A DNA stretch of 64,000 nucleotides from 3-1-20CM-4-69-9 sp963833655 (GTDB lineage Bacteria > Actinomycetota > Thermoleophilia > Gaiellales > Gaiellaceae), in contig CAWHYL010000004.1 of NCBI GenBank assembly GCA_963833655.1, forward strand, positions 248,001-312,000. Direction: 5' to 3'. Below the pieces are notes generated by a model, which worked only from the letters and a program-made list of their open reading frames with translations, did not search any database and had not been told where the DNA came from. Positions within the stretch are counted from its first letter, which is position 1, and every line of letters starts with the position of its first letter. Shown piece after piece: positions 1 through 8,463 of this stretch. Position numbers and translations under genes: made by a program.

Positions 1-1
1 G

Positions 2-1183
2 CGCTCGGCCGACTGGCTCGTCGACATGGGGCCGGGCGCCGGCGAGCACGGCGGCCACGTCGTCGCCGAGGGCCCGGCCGCGAAGGTCGAGCGGAACAAG
101 GCATCCGTCACCGGACAGTTCCTGTCGGGCCAGCGCGGCATCGCCGTCCCGGAGCGCCGAACGGAGGACAACGGCTCCTTCTGGGTCCGCGGCGCGTCGA
201 TGCACAACCTCAAGGACATCGACGTCGAGTTCCCGGTCGGCAAGTTCATTTGCGTCACCGGCGTCTCCGGCTCGGGGAAGTCGACGCTCGTGAACGAGAT
301 CGTCTACAAGGCGCTCGCGAACAAGCTGCACCGGATGCGCACGAAGCCGGGCGACCACGAGAGCTGCGAGGGCATCGAGTGCTACGACAAAGTGATCGAC
401 ATCGACCAGTCGCCGATCGGCCGAACGCCGCGCTCGAACCCCGCCACGTACACGAAGCTGTTCGACCACATCCGCGAGCTCTACTCGATGACGCCGGAGG
501 CGAAGGTGCGCGGCTACAAGCCCGGACGCTTCTCGTTCAACGTCCGCGGCGGCCGCTGCGAGACCTGCAAGGGCGACGGACAGATCAAGATCGAGATGCA
601 CTTCCTGCCCGACGTGTACGTCCCGTGCGAGACCTGCAAGGGCGCGCGCTACAACCGTGAGACGCTCGAGGTGCGGTTCAAGGGGAAGTCGATCGCGGAC
701 GTGCTCGAGATGTCCGTGGAGGAAGCGCTGCAGTTCTTCGCCAAGATCCCGAAGCTGCGCCGGCGCCTGCAGACGCTGCACGACGTCGGGCTCGACTACC
801 TCAAGCTCGGCCAGCCGGCGACGACGCTCTCGGGCGGCGAGGCGCAGCGCGTGAAGCTGTCGGCGGAGTTGTCGAAGGTCGCAACCGGGAAGACGCTCTA
901 CATTCTCGACGAGCCCACGACCGGGCTGCACTTCGCCGACATCGAGAAGCTGCTCGAGGTGCTGCAGCGGCTCGTCGACGCCGGCAACACGGTGCTCGTG
1001 ATCGAGCACAACCTCGACGTGATCAAGCAGGCCGACTGGATCATCGACCTCGGGCCGGAAGGCGGCGAGGCGGGCGGCGAGGTGATCGCCGCCGGCACGC
1101 CCGAGGACGTCGCGGAGGTGGAGGAGTCGTTCACGGGAGCGTTCCTCCGGCAGGTGCTGCCGAGCGAAATGGCGGCTGCCTGA
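2..1183 (+). CDS. uvrA: UvrA, excinuclease ABC subunit A (C-terminal part)
   Basis: The damage-recognition ATPase of nucleotide excision repair. The frame is open at the window edge, so the N-terminal half is missing. The visible part begins in the end of the first ABC domain (ADWLVDMGPGAGEHGG). It then has the second Walker A (GVSGSGKST, nt 260-286), the UvrA zinc finger made of two CETC pairs (nt 557-568 and 626-637), the ABC signature LSGGEAQRV (about nt 827) and Walker B LYILDEP (about nt 896), followed by a conserved IEHNLDVI. All landmarks of the C-terminal ABC half are in the expected order, so the identity is secure. The stop overlaps the probable start of the next gene. Confidence 0.97.
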   Translation, partial: RSADWLVDMGPGAGEHGGHVVAEGPAAKVERNKASVTGQFLSGQRGIAVPERRTEDNGSFWVRGASMHNLKDIDVEFPVGKFICVTGVSGSGKSTLVNEIVYKALANKLHRMRTKPGDHESCEGIECYDKVIDIDQSPIGRTPRSNPATYTKLFDHIRELYSMTPEAKVRGYKPGRFSFNVRGGRCETCKGDGQIKIEMHFLPDVYVPCETCKGARYNRETLEVRFKGKSIADVLEMSVEEALQFFAKIPKLRRRLQTLHDVGLDYLKLGQPATTLSGGEAQRVKLSAELSKVATGKTLYILDEPTTGLHFADIEKLLEVLQRLVDAGNTVLVIEHNLDVIKQADWIIDLGPEGGEAGGEVIAAGTPEDVAEVEESFTGAFLRQVLPSEMAAA

Positions 1184-1872
1184 CGTCCCGACCCTCCTCC
1201 GAGGCGACGTCGCGAGCGACGTCGCGCGGTCGCGGCAGCCCGAGCGAGGACAGGGCGTGGTTCCTGCGGGCGCTGCTCGTCCTGCTGAGCCCGGGCTCGG
1301 TCTTCGCGGCGCTACGTGACGACTCGGACGAGGCGGCGGAGGCGCGCCAGGACGTGGCCGGCGCGCTCGTCTGGCTCGCCGGCATCTCGGCGATCCTCGC
1401 GACCACCGTCGCCAGCACGCTGCTCGACAACTTCGAGATCGACGGCACCGTCGCCGCCGTCTGGGCCTTCATCGCCGGTGGGCTCTACGGCTTCTTTCTC
1501 TACTACGTCGTCGGCAAGATCTTCCACGTCGCGCTCCGCAAGCTCGGGAGCCGCGGGAGCTATCGGCGGACGCGGCACATGCTGGCGTTCGCTGCGACGC
1601 CGATTGCGCTGGCGCTCTTCGTCTACTGGCCGTTCCGCATCGGCGTCTACCGCGTCGAGCTCTTCCGCACGGGCGGGGCCGACGGCCACGGGGCGGGGAA
1701 CGTGACCGCGTGGATCTTCTACGCGTTCGCGATCTGGGCGCTCGTGCTGCTCGTCGTCGGTGTCCGCACGATCCACGGATGGACGTGGAGGAGGGCGCTT
1801 GCCGGCGTCGCGTACGCGACCGGCATCACCGCCGCGCTAGCCGTCGTGGTGAGCGTGCTCTACGCCTTCTGA
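1180..1872 (+). CDS. Yip1-like multi-pass membrane protein
   Basis: A small membrane protein with about five hydrophobic segments. The stretch LLSPGSVFAALRDD followed by a first membrane helix resembles the start of Yip1/DUF1282-type proteins; no function can be given. The first ATG/GTG/TTG in frame is GTG 1354, but the frame is open and protein-like upstream, and the only plausible start there is CTG 1180, which overlaps the uvrA TGA as CTGA. Starting at 1354 would remove the conserved N-terminal segment. The 3' end overlaps the convergent panB gene by 36 bp. The start is uncertain; a Yip1-like identity is moderately supported. Confidence 0.6.
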   Translation: MTSRPSSEATSRATSRGRGSPSEDRAWFLRALLVLLSPGSVFAALRDDSDEAAEARQDVAGALVWLAGISAILATTVASTLLDNFEIDGTVAAVWAFIAGGLYGFFLYYVVGKIFHVALRKLGSRGSYRRTRHMLAFAATPIALALFVYWPFRIGVYRVELFRTGGADGHGAGNVTAWIFYAFAIWALVLLVVGVRTIHGWTWRRALAGVAYATGITAALAVVVSVLYAF

Positions 1873-2757
1873 GGCACCGCTTGCGGTGACGTCGTCCCTT
1901 TGGCCGACGGCGGCGGACGACTCCGAGAAGACGCGCAGCTCCTCGTCGGGCATCGAGTAGCTGTGCTCCTCTGCCGGGTAGACGCCGGCGCGCACCTCGT
2001 TCGCGTACGTCGCGAGCGCACCGCGGATCTCCTCGGCGAGATTCGCGTAACGCTTGACGAAGCGCGGTGCGCGGCCCTCCGTCAACCCGAGCAGGTCGTG
2101 GTAGACGAGCACCTGGCCGTCGGTCGCGCCGCCCGCGCCGATGCCGATCGTCGGCACCGTCAGCGCCTCGGTGATCCGCGCCGCCACCGGAACCGGCACC
2201 GCCTCGAGCACGATCGCGAAGCAGCCTGCCGCCTCGAGCGCGAGCGCGTCCGCCAGCAGCTGCCGCGCCTTCGATGCCGTCCGGCCCTGGGTCTTGAAAC
2301 CGCCCAGGATCGTCTCGGACTGCGGCGTCAGCCCGACGTGCCCCATCACGCCGATCCCGGCGGACACGATTGCGCGCACGCGCGAGAGCGACGGCCCGGC
2401 GCCCTCGAGCTTGACGACGTCCGCGTCCGCTTCCTTCACGAAGCGGATCGCGTTGCGCACGGCGTCCTCGTCGGACACGTGGTAGCTCCCGAACGGCATG
2501 TCGCCGACGACGAGCGGCCGCTGCACCGTCCGTGCGACGGTGCGTGTGAGGAACAGCATCTCGTCCATCGTCACGGGGACGGTTCCCTCGTGGCCGAGCA
2601 CGACCATGCCTGCGGTGTCGCCGACGAGCAGGATGTCGATTCCCGCCCCCTCGGCGAGCCGCGCGCCCGGCGCGTCGTACGCTGTGACCATCACGATCTT
2701 CTCGCCGCGCTGCTTCATCGCGGCGAGCTCGGGGAGCGTCAGCTTGCCCGGCTTCAT
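1837..2757 (-). CDS. panB: 3-methyl-2-oxobutanoate hydroxymethyltransferase
   Basis: Transfers a hydroxymethyl group from methylene-tetrahydrofolate to alpha-ketoisovalerate, giving ketopantoate, the first step of pantothenate synthesis. The 306-aa product shows the family's TIM-barrel motifs: KIVMVTAYDAPGARLAE, LLVGDTAGMVVLGH, the PLVVGDMPFGSY loop, ADVVKLEGA and GVMGHVGLTPQS. ATG 2757 matches the usual KLTLPEL start. Its ATG overlaps the panC stop by 4 nt (ATGA), so the genes are probably translationally coupled. The C-terminal tail after about residue 265 is not conserved-looking and runs under the convergent membrane-protein gene. Confidence 0.95.
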   Translation of the reverse strand: MKPGKLTLPELAAMKQRGEKIVMVTAYDAPGARLAEGAGIDILLVGDTAGMVVLGHEGTVPVTMDEMLFLTRTVARTVQRPLVVGDMPFGSYHVSDEDAVRNAIRFVKEADADVVKLEGAGPSLSRVRAIVSAGIGVMGHVGLTPQSETILGGFKTQGRTASKARQLLADALALEAAGCFAIVLEAVPVPVAARITEALTVPTIGIGAGGATDGQVLVYHDLLGLTEGRAPRFVKRYANLAEEIRGALATYANEVRAGVYPAEEHSYSMPDEELRVFSESSAAVGQRDDVTASGASEGVEHAHHDG

Positions 2758-3527
2758 CCCAGTTCTCCTTCCACGACGACGTTGTCGATCAGGCGAGTCG
2801 CGCCGACTCGTGCGGCGGCCGTCAGCAACGTTGCGTCGCCGACGCGCAGCAGTTCGACGTACTCCGGCTCGAGCCCGTTCAGCGTGGCGCGCGCGGCTGC
2901 GACCGGATCGTCGGCGCCGCGGGCGCTCTCGAGCGCCCGCGGCAGCGCGAGCGCCCGCGCGCGTTCCTCCGGTGAGAGGTAGACGTTGCGTGACGAGAGC
3001 GCAAGGCCGTCCTCGTCGCGAACGGTCGGGAGGACGCGCAGATGGACGGGGAGGTCGAGATCGCGAACGACCCGCCGCAGCACGGCGGCCTGCTGCGCGT
3101 CCTTCTGCCCGAAGAACGCCACGTCGGGCTGGACGAGGTTGAACAACTTGACGCAGACCGTTGCGACGCCGCGGAAGTGACCGGGCCGCGCGTCCGCCTC
3201 GCCGCCCGACGCCTCGACGTCGACCCAGGTCGCGAAGCCCTCGGGATACATCACCTCTGCGCTCGGCACGAACAGGACGTCGACGCCCTCCTCCTGGGCG
3301 AGCCGCACGTCCCGCTGCTCGTCGCGCGGGTAGCGTCCGAGGTCGTCGCCGGAGGCGAACTGGGTCGGATTGACGAACAGCGACACGACGACCTGCTCGC
3401 ACTCCGCGCGTGCAGCGCGCATCAGCGAGAGGTGTCCCGCGTGGAAGGCACCCATGGTCGGCACGAGGCCCCGCCGGGCGTCGCGCAGGACCAGCCGCAG
3501 CTGCTGCCTCGTGCGGACGACCTTCAT
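2754..3527 (-). CDS. panC: Pantothenate synthetase
   Basis: Joins pantoate and beta-alanine with ATP to form pantothenate. The 257-aa protein carries the nucleotidyltransferase signatures VPTMGAFHAGHLSLMRAA (HxGH-type motif), VSLFVNPTQF, KLFNLVQPDVAFFGQKDAQQ and the SSRNVYLS loop (KMSKS equivalent). Length is slightly below the usual 275-285 aa. ATG 3527 was chosen because KVVRTRQQLR is the normal N-terminus and because it overlaps the upstream DUF2520 stop by 4 nt. It lies in the middle of a three-gene minus-strand operon with panB. Confidence 0.96.
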   Translation of the reverse strand: MKVVRTRQQLRLVLRDARRGLVPTMGAFHAGHLSLMRAARAECEQVVVSLFVNPTQFASGDDLGRYPRDEQRDVRLAQEEGVDVLFVPSAEVMYPEGFATWVDVEASGGEADARPGHFRGVATVCVKLFNLVQPDVAFFGQKDAQQAAVLRRVVRDLDLPVHLRVLPTVRDEDGLALSSRNVYLSPEERARALALPRALESARGADDPVAAARATLNGLEPEYVELLRVGDATLLTAAARVGATRLIDNVVVEGELG

Positions 3528-4180
3528 CGCGCCGTTGCCTCCGCGAGGACGTCGTAGAGCGGCTCGAGCTCTGGTCGCGCGGCGCGAATCGCGCGCCGGT
3601 GCGCTTCGACGGTCTCCCAGTCGCCACGTTCGATCGGCCCGGTCAGCTCGAAGCCGTTCTCGATCGTGCGCTGCATCAGCGGGACGAGCGCCTCGGACGG
3701 CGCACCAGCGGCGCGGAGGAGATCCGATGCGACGGCGTGCAGCGTAACCAGGTAGTTGGACGCGATCGACGCACCTGCGTGGTACAGGGGCCGGGCGCCG
3801 TCGTCGAGCGCGAAGGGGCGCAGTCCGAGCGTCTCGGCGAGGGAGAACCCGGCGGCGCGCGCGTCCTCCGTCTCGGCGGTCACCGCGCCCCACGCGCCGT
3901 CGAGCTGCTCGGCCCCGCGCGCGCGCGTGAACGTCTGGAGCGGATGGATCGAGAACCGGCGGCGATGCGGCTCGAGGGCCGCGAGCGAGGTGGCCCCGGA
4001 CACGTGCGCGACCCACGGGCCCGCCGGCAGACCGCTCGCAACCTCGGCAATCGCGTCATCGGGAACGCAGATGAGCACCAGCTCGCCGTCCGGCTGCAGG
4101 GGGATCCCGCGCTCGCGCAGGCGAGCCGCGACCGCCGAGCCCACGCGGCCCGAACCGATGATCGTGACGGTGTCGAACAC
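3524..4180 (-). CDS. Rossmann-fold / DUF2520 protein of the pantothenate operon
   Basis: A 218-aa protein with an N-terminal NAD(P)-binding fold (VTIIGSGRVGSAVAARL, residues about 5-21), the strand VAHVSGATSLAAL, and a helical C-terminal DUF2520 domain. Families of this build are often found next to panC/panB and have been discussed as a possible ketopantoate reductase substitute; no classical panE is visible here, so that role is an inference from position. It starts with GTG 4180, opens the operon, and overlaps panC by 4 nt. The protein might also be a different short-chain oxidoreductase. Confidence 0.8.
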   Translation of the reverse strand: MFDTVTIIGSGRVGSAVAARLRERGIPLQPDGELVLICVPDDAIAEVASGLPAGPWVAHVSGATSLAALEPHRRRFSIHPLQTFTRARGAEQLDGAWGAVTAETEDARAAGFSLAETLGLRPFALDDGARPLYHAGASIASNYLVTLHAVASDLLRAAGAPSEALVPLMQRTIENGFELTGPIERGDWETVEAHRRAIRAARPELEPLYDVLAEATAR

Positions 4181-4253
4181 TTCGAGGCTCCAGTTCCGTA
4201 GCGGATACCGGGCAACGTCAGCCTACACCGGCGCTGCTACCCTGGCGTGCCTC

Positions 4254-6080
4254 GTGGGTCGCCGCCTCCTCGTCGTCGTGGCTCTGCTGGCGTTCTTCGC
4301 CGGCGCCGGGCAGGCGCACGCCGCAGTCCCGCTGGCGCCGTGCCCCGACAAGGCAGGCGTCGAGTGCGGCACCGTCACCGTTCCACTCGACCGCAGCGGG
4401 ATCGTCCCCGGGTCGATCGGCCTCCACGTCGAGGTGCTGCCGGCAACCGGAACCCCGCGCGGCGTCATGTTCCTGATCGCCGGCGGGCCGGGCCAGGGCT
4501 CAGCCGGCTCGTTCGACCTCGGCCCCGGCTTCAACCGGCAGCTGATGCAGTTCATGTTCCCCGGTTACACGCTCGTCGCCTTCGACAACCGCGGCACCGG
4601 CAAGTCGGGTCTGATCGACTGCCCGGCCCTGCAGCGAGCGACGACCGGGACCGCCGAGCAGTTCGCAGCGCTCGCCGCCGCCTGCGCCGCGACGATCGGG
4701 CCGACGCGTGTCTTCTACTCGACGCGCGACCACGCCGACGACATGGATGCCGTGCGCGCCGCCCTCGGCTTCGACAAGATCGGCCTGTACGGCGTCTCGT
4801 ACGGGACGAAGCTCGAGCTCGCGTACGCGCTCGGCTATCCGCAGCACGTCGACCGGCTCGCGCTCGACTCGGTCGTGCCGGCGGGAGATCCGGACCCGTT
4901 CGACCAGAACGTCCTGCACGAGATGCCGGGGACGCTGGCTCGCTTCTGCGCGGACAAGGTCTGCGTCGGCGCGACGCCGAACTACGCGGGCGAGGTCGTG
5001 GCGCTCGCCAACAGAATCGAGGCGAAGCCGATCCGCGGGCGCGTCATCGGGATCAACGGCAAGTCGAAGACGGTCGTGCTGAACGGCGAGCTCTTCGTGC
5101 AGATGATGATCGACGCCGACCTCTCGCCCGGCCTCGCTGCGGAGGCGCCGGCGGCCGTCCACGCGGCTCTGCACGGGAACGTCAGGCCGCTGCTTCGGGT
5201 CTACGACCTCGACCTCGTGACGAACGAGCTCAGCGCCGAGGATCTGAGCTTCGGGCTGAACGCTGCGACCAACTGCGACGACGGCCGCTTCCCCTGGTCG
5301 CGGTCGGCGGCCCCGAGCGAACGCCAGGCTGCGATCGACACAGCGGTCGCGAACCTCGCGCCCGGTGCGCTCGGCCCGTTCGGCAACTGGGCGACGCGGA
5401 TCGGCACCGCGTACTTCTGCGAGCAGTGGCCGACGCCCGCGGGGAACACGCCGCTCGGGCCGGGTCCGCTCCCGGACGTGCCGATGATCGCGATCGACGG
5501 CGGCTTCGATCTCCGCACGCCGGTCACCAATGCAGAGGAAGTCGTGAGCCAGTTCCCGCACGGCAAGCTCCTCGTCGTTCGCGGCGTCGGCCACAGCGTC
5601 ACGACGGCGGACGTCTCCGGCTGCTCCCAGAACTACGTGCGCCAATGGATCCTCGGCACGCTCAACGCGCCGGACCAGGCGGAGTGCGCGCAGCGCGTGA
5701 AGCCGCTCGCCAAGCTCGTCAAGGCCTTCCCGCGCCGGTCCGTCCGGACTGTCGCCGGCACGGTGAGAGTCGCCGGGCAGACGCTGCGCGAGGCCGAGGC
5801 CGGCTTCTGGTTCCAGGCGTCGAAATCGATCCGCGGCCTCAACGGCGGCAAGCTCGCGCTGACGCAGAGCGGCGACGCGTTCGTCCTGACGCGCTACAGC
5901 CTCGCGCCGGGGCTTCTGCTCAGCGGCAAGATCACGCTCGCCGACATCGGGCCGCCGACGACGTTCAAGGGGACGGTCAAGGTGTCCGGCTCGGCCGCCG
6001 TCGCCGGCACGCTGAAGGTCGCGAAGAACGGGAAGATCTCGGGCGTCCTGGGCGGCAGAAAGGTCTCCGCCCGCTACTAG
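4254..6080 (+). CDS. Secreted alpha/beta hydrolase (S33 / tripeptidyl aminopeptidase-like)
   Basis: A 608-aa exported hydrolase. GTG 4254 gives a clear signal peptide (hydrophobic LLVVVALLAFFAGAGQAHA). The alpha/beta-hydrolase core shows the oxyanion strand GGPGQGS, LVAFDNRGTGKSG, the nucleophile elbow GVSYGT (Ser182), the acid in GGFDLRTP (Asp419) and the histidine in GVGHSV (His447), which is the layout of S33 peptidases with a C-terminal TAP-like domain. The last ~150 residues form a separate, probably beta-rich, extension. The substrate is unknown; peptides or esters are possible. A TACCCT box lies 10 nt before the start. It is divergent from the pantothenate operon. Confidence 0.85.
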   Translation: MGRRLLVVVALLAFFAGAGQAHAAVPLAPCPDKAGVECGTVTVPLDRSGIVPGSIGLHVEVLPATGTPRGVMFLIAGGPGQGSAGSFDLGPGFNRQLMQFMFPGYTLVAFDNRGTGKSGLIDCPALQRATTGTAEQFAALAAACAATIGPTRVFYSTRDHADDMDAVRAALGFDKIGLYGVSYGTKLELAYALGYPQHVDRLALDSVVPAGDPDPFDQNVLHEMPGTLARFCADKVCVGATPNYAGEVVALANRIEAKPIRGRVIGINGKSKTVVLNGELFVQMMIDADLSPGLAAEAPAAVHAALHGNVRPLLRVYDLDLVTNELSAEDLSFGLNAATNCDDGRFPWSRSAAPSERQAAIDTAVANLAPGALGPFGNWATRIGTAYFCEQWPTPAGNTPLGPGPLPDVPMIAIDGGFDLRTPVTNAEEVVSQFPHGKLLVVRGVGHSVTTADVSGCSQNYVRQWILGTLNAPDQAECAQRVKPLAKLVKAFPRRSVRTVAGTVRVAGQTLREAEAGFWFQASKSIRGLNGGKLALTQSGDAFVLTRYSLAPGLLLSGKITLADIGPPTTFKGTVKVSGSAAVAGTLKVAKNGKISGVLGGRKVSARY

Positions 6081-6118
6081 AGCGAAGCATCCGCCCCTGG
6101 GCCTAAACTCCCAGGGCG

Positions 6119-6328
6119 ATGCCGATGTACGAGTACGTCTGCATGAAGTGCGAGGAGCACTTCGAGGAGCTGGTCCGCGGCGACGAAGAGGTGGCGTGCC
6201 CGCAGTGCGCCACGACCAACGTCGCGCGGCAGCTTTCGACGTTCGCGATGATCGGCACCGCCGGGCAGACCGGCGCTTCAAGTGGTGGCGGCGGCTGTTG
6301 CGGCGGAAGCTGTGGCTGCGGTCACTGA
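6119..6328 (+). CDS. FmdB-family zinc ribbon protein
   Basis: A 69-aa protein starting MPMYEYVCMKCEEHFEEL, the hallmark of the FmdB/CxxC_CxxC_SSSS family, with a second CPQC pair about 20 residues later. It ends in a Gly/Cys-rich tail (GGGGCCGGSCGCGH). The family is thought to bind zinc and has been linked to regulation, but its role is not established. A TAAACT box stands 9 nt before the ATG. The following glycosylase gene overlaps it by 17 nt, so the pair is probably co-transcribed. Confidence 0.9.
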   Translation: MPMYEYVCMKCEEHFEELVRGDEEVACPQCATTNVARQLSTFAMIGTAGQTGASSGGGGCCGGSCGCGH

Positions 6329-6956
6329 GCTCCACGCGTACCGGGATGCGGTTGCGAGCTGCACGCGCTGCGCGCTCGCGGGCGGGCGCACGCAGGTCGT
6401 CTTCGGCGCGGGCGATCCGCAGGCCGACCTGATGTTCGTCGGCGAGGCGCCGGGCTTCCACGAGGACAAGCAGGGCGTGCCGTTCGTCGGCGCCGCCGGC
6501 AAGCTGCTCGACCAGCTGCTCGCCGGAATCGGCTTGTCGCGGCCTGAGATCTACATCACGAACGTCTTGCTGTGCCGCCCGCCCGGGAATCGCGACCCGA
6601 TGCCCGACGAGATCTCGGCCTGCGAGCGTCATCTCTGGAAGCAGATCGAGCTGATCGGCCCGCGCGTCGTCGCCACGCTGGGCAACTTCGCGACGAAGCT
6701 GCTCTCGGGCAGGCCGACCGGCATCACGCGCGTGCACGGGCAGGAACAGGAGACGACACTCGGCGGTCGCCGCGTCCTCCTCTATCCGCTCTACCACCCG
6801 GCAGCCGCGCTCTACACGCCGCGTATGCTCGAGGTGCTGAAGTCGGACTTCGCGCGCATCCCGGAGCTGCTCGGGCGGGAGGTGGCACCGCCGCCGGAGC
6901 CGGTCTTCCTTACGCCGGTGACGGCCGAGCCGGCAGTCCAGCTCGGCCTCTTCTGA
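6312..6956 (+). CDS. Family 4 uracil-DNA glycosylase
   Basis: Removes uracil from DNA in base-excision repair. The 214-aa protein has the motif I region GEAPGFHEDKQGVPFVG, YITNVLLCRPPGNRDP, and motif II LYHPAA, which are family 4 features. CTRCAL near the N-terminus and CERHLW provide Cys residues that fit the 4Fe-4S cluster of this family. GTG 6312 gives the normal short N-terminus before CTRC; an upstream GTG at 6282 would extend it by 10 residues and overlap fmdB more. The C-terminus ends VQLGLF. Confidence 0.92.
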   Translation: MAAVTELHAYRDAVASCTRCALAGGRTQVVFGAGDPQADLMFVGEAPGFHEDKQGVPFVGAAGKLLDQLLAGIGLSRPEIYITNVLLCRPPGNRDPMPDEISACERHLWKQIELIGPRVVATLGNFATKLLSGRPTGITRVHGQEQETTLGGRRVLLYPLYHPAAALYTPRMLEVLKSDFARIPELLGREVAPPPEPVFLTPVTAEPAVQLGLF

Positions 6957-6993
6957 CGAGACTCCGCGGCGCCGTCCTGCGCCCGCCCGATCG

Positions 6994-7434
6994 ATGACAG
7001 GTCACCTGAGCCACTCCCCCGAGGAGACCGAAGAGCTGGCCGCGCAGGTCGCGGTGACGCTCGCGCTCGGCGACGTCGTGACCGTTGCCGGCGAGCTCGG
7101 CTCGGGCAAGACGACGTTCGTGCGCGGCGCGTGCCGCGAGCTCGGCGTGACCGAGACGGTGACGAGCCCGACGTTCACGATCGGGCACCGCTACCACGGC
7201 CGCGTCGAGGTCTCGCACCTCGACCTCTTCCGCTTCCGCGGCGTCTCGGCCGCGGAGTGGGGGGACCTCGAGCCGTACTTCGACGATGCGATCGTCTTCG
7301 TCGAGTGGCCGGAGGCCGGCGCGGGCGTGCTGCCGCCGCCGCGGGTGGCGGTGCGGCTGGAGCACGGCGAAGGCGGCTCGCGGCTTGTCACGATTGACCG
7401 CGATGGTGATCCTGGCATTCGACACGGCGACTGA
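6994..7434 (+). CDS. tsaE: TsaE, tRNA t6A biosynthesis ATPase
   Basis: Partner ATPase of the TsaB-TsaD complex that makes N6-threonylcarbamoyladenosine in tRNAs reading ANN codons. The 146-aa product contains the P-loop GELGSGKTTFVRG (residues about 31-43), the TSPTFTIGHRY segment, and the SHLDLFRF / FVEWPE motifs typical of TsaE. It begins a tight cluster tsaE-tsaB-rimI-tsaD in which every junction overlaps; its own 3' end overlaps tsaB by 32 nt. Confidence 0.95.
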   Translation: MTGHLSHSPEETEELAAQVAVTLALGDVVTVAGELGSGKTTFVRGACRELGVTETVTSPTFTIGHRYHGRVEVSHLDLFRFRGVSAAEWGDLEPYFDDAIVFVEWPEAGAGVLPPPRVAVRLEHGEGGSRLVTIDRDGDPGIRHGD

Positions 7435-7987
7435 CGTCGCCACGAGCGCGCTCGTCGACGGCGGCGAGGTTCTCGGTGAACGCGTGTCACGCGCGGCGAC
7501 GCTGCTCGAGGACGTCGACGCGCTCCTGCGGCAGGCCGGCGCGCAGACACGCGATGTCGACGCGCTGGCCGTCGGGATCGGCCCCGGCAGCTTCACCGGC
7601 GTCCGCATCGGGCTCTCGACCGCGCGGGGGCTCGCGCTCGCCCTCGGGATCCCGGTTGCTGGTATCTCGACGCTTGCCGCGCTCGAAGCGGGTGCGCCGG
7701 GAGCCCTCCCCGTCATCGACGCGCGGCGGCGCGAGGTCTTCGTCCCCGGGCACGTTCTCGCTCCTGCCGAGGTGGACGTCGGCGGGCGTCGGCTGTGCGT
7801 CGGCAGCGGAGCCGTCCGCTATCGCGACGTCCTCGCCGCGAAGGGTGCTGAGATCCCGCCGGACGGCGACGAGCGTCACATCCCGCGGGCGCGCTTCCAC
7901 GCGGCCCTCGCGCGAGACTTCGGCCCTGCCGAGCAGGTCGAACCGCTGTACCTGCGCGTGCCCGACGCTGATAGAACGGTGGCATGA
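7403..7987 (+). CDS. tsaB: TsaB, t6A biosynthesis subunit
   Basis: Inactive paralogue of TsaD that forms the TsaB-TsaD heterodimer. The 194-aa protein starts MVILAFDTATDVATSAL, carries the family signature IGPGSFTGVRIGLSTARG and then PVAGISTLAAL and PVIDARRREVF. ATG 7403 lies inside the end of tsaE and is preferred because the conserved first strand starts there. It overlaps rimI by ATGA. The C-terminal domain is short and variable, as is usual for the family. Confidence 0.94.
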   Translation: MVILAFDTATDVATSALVDGGEVLGERVSRAATLLEDVDALLRQAGAQTRDVDALAVGIGPGSFTGVRIGLSTARGLALALGIPVAGISTLAALEAGAPGALPVIDARRREVFVPGHVLAPAEVDVGGRRLCVGSGAVRYRDVLAAKGAEIPPDGDERHIPRARFHAALARDFGPAEQVEPLYLRVPDADRTVA

Positions 7988-8463
7988 GCACCACGGCGAA
8001 CCGGGTCGATTTCCGCCGCCTGGAGCTTCGCGACCTCAACGCCATCGAGAAGATCGAGCGCGCGTCGTACCCCACGCCGTGGTCGCGCTCGATGTTCGCG
8101 GGCGAGCTGGCGAAGCCGTCGTCCGTCTCGCTCGGCGCGTTCGATCCCGACACGCACGAGCTGCTCGGGTACCTGATCATCAGCCGCTACGTCGACGCGT
8201 GGCACGTGATGAACCTCGCCGTCGCGCCGAAGCATCGCCGCAAGCACATTGCGGCAGGATTGCTCGAGCAGCTGTTCACAGTCACTGCGGGGGAGGGGCG
8301 GCGCGGCTACACGCTGGAGGTGCGCGTCTCGAACGACGTCGCGATCCGGCTATACGAGCAGGCCGGCTTCAAGGCGCGGGGCGTGCGCCGCGGCTACTAC
8401 ACGGACAACCGCGAGGACGCGCTGATCATGTGGCGCGACCCCGAGCCCGCAAGACGCTCCTGA
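7984..8463 (+). CDS. rimI: RimI, ribosomal protein S18 alanine N-acetyltransferase
   Basis: GNAT acetyltransferase that acetylates the N-terminal alanine of ribosomal protein S18. The 159-aa product has FRRLELRDLNAIEKIERASY, a WSRSMF segment, the acetyl-CoA loop (VAPKHRRKHIAAGLLEQL, residues about 80-97), TLEVRVSNDVAIRLYEQAGF and the closing RRGYYTDNREDALIMW, all typical of RimI. It sits between tsaB and tsaD, a common arrangement in Actinobacteria, and overlaps both. Confidence 0.94.
   Translation: MSTTANRVDFRRLELRDLNAIEKIERASYPTPWSRSMFAGELAKPSSVSLGAFDPDTHELLGYLIISRYVDAWHVMNLAVAPKHRRKHIAAGLLEQLFTVTAGEGRRGYTLEVRVSNDVAIRLYEQAGFKARGVRRGYYTDNREDALIMWRDPEPARRS

Noticed and set aside
4500..6797. 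765-codon frame on the minus strand
   Set aside because: It runs antisense to the hydrolase, FmdB and glycosylase genes; Arg/Asp-rich shadow without domains.
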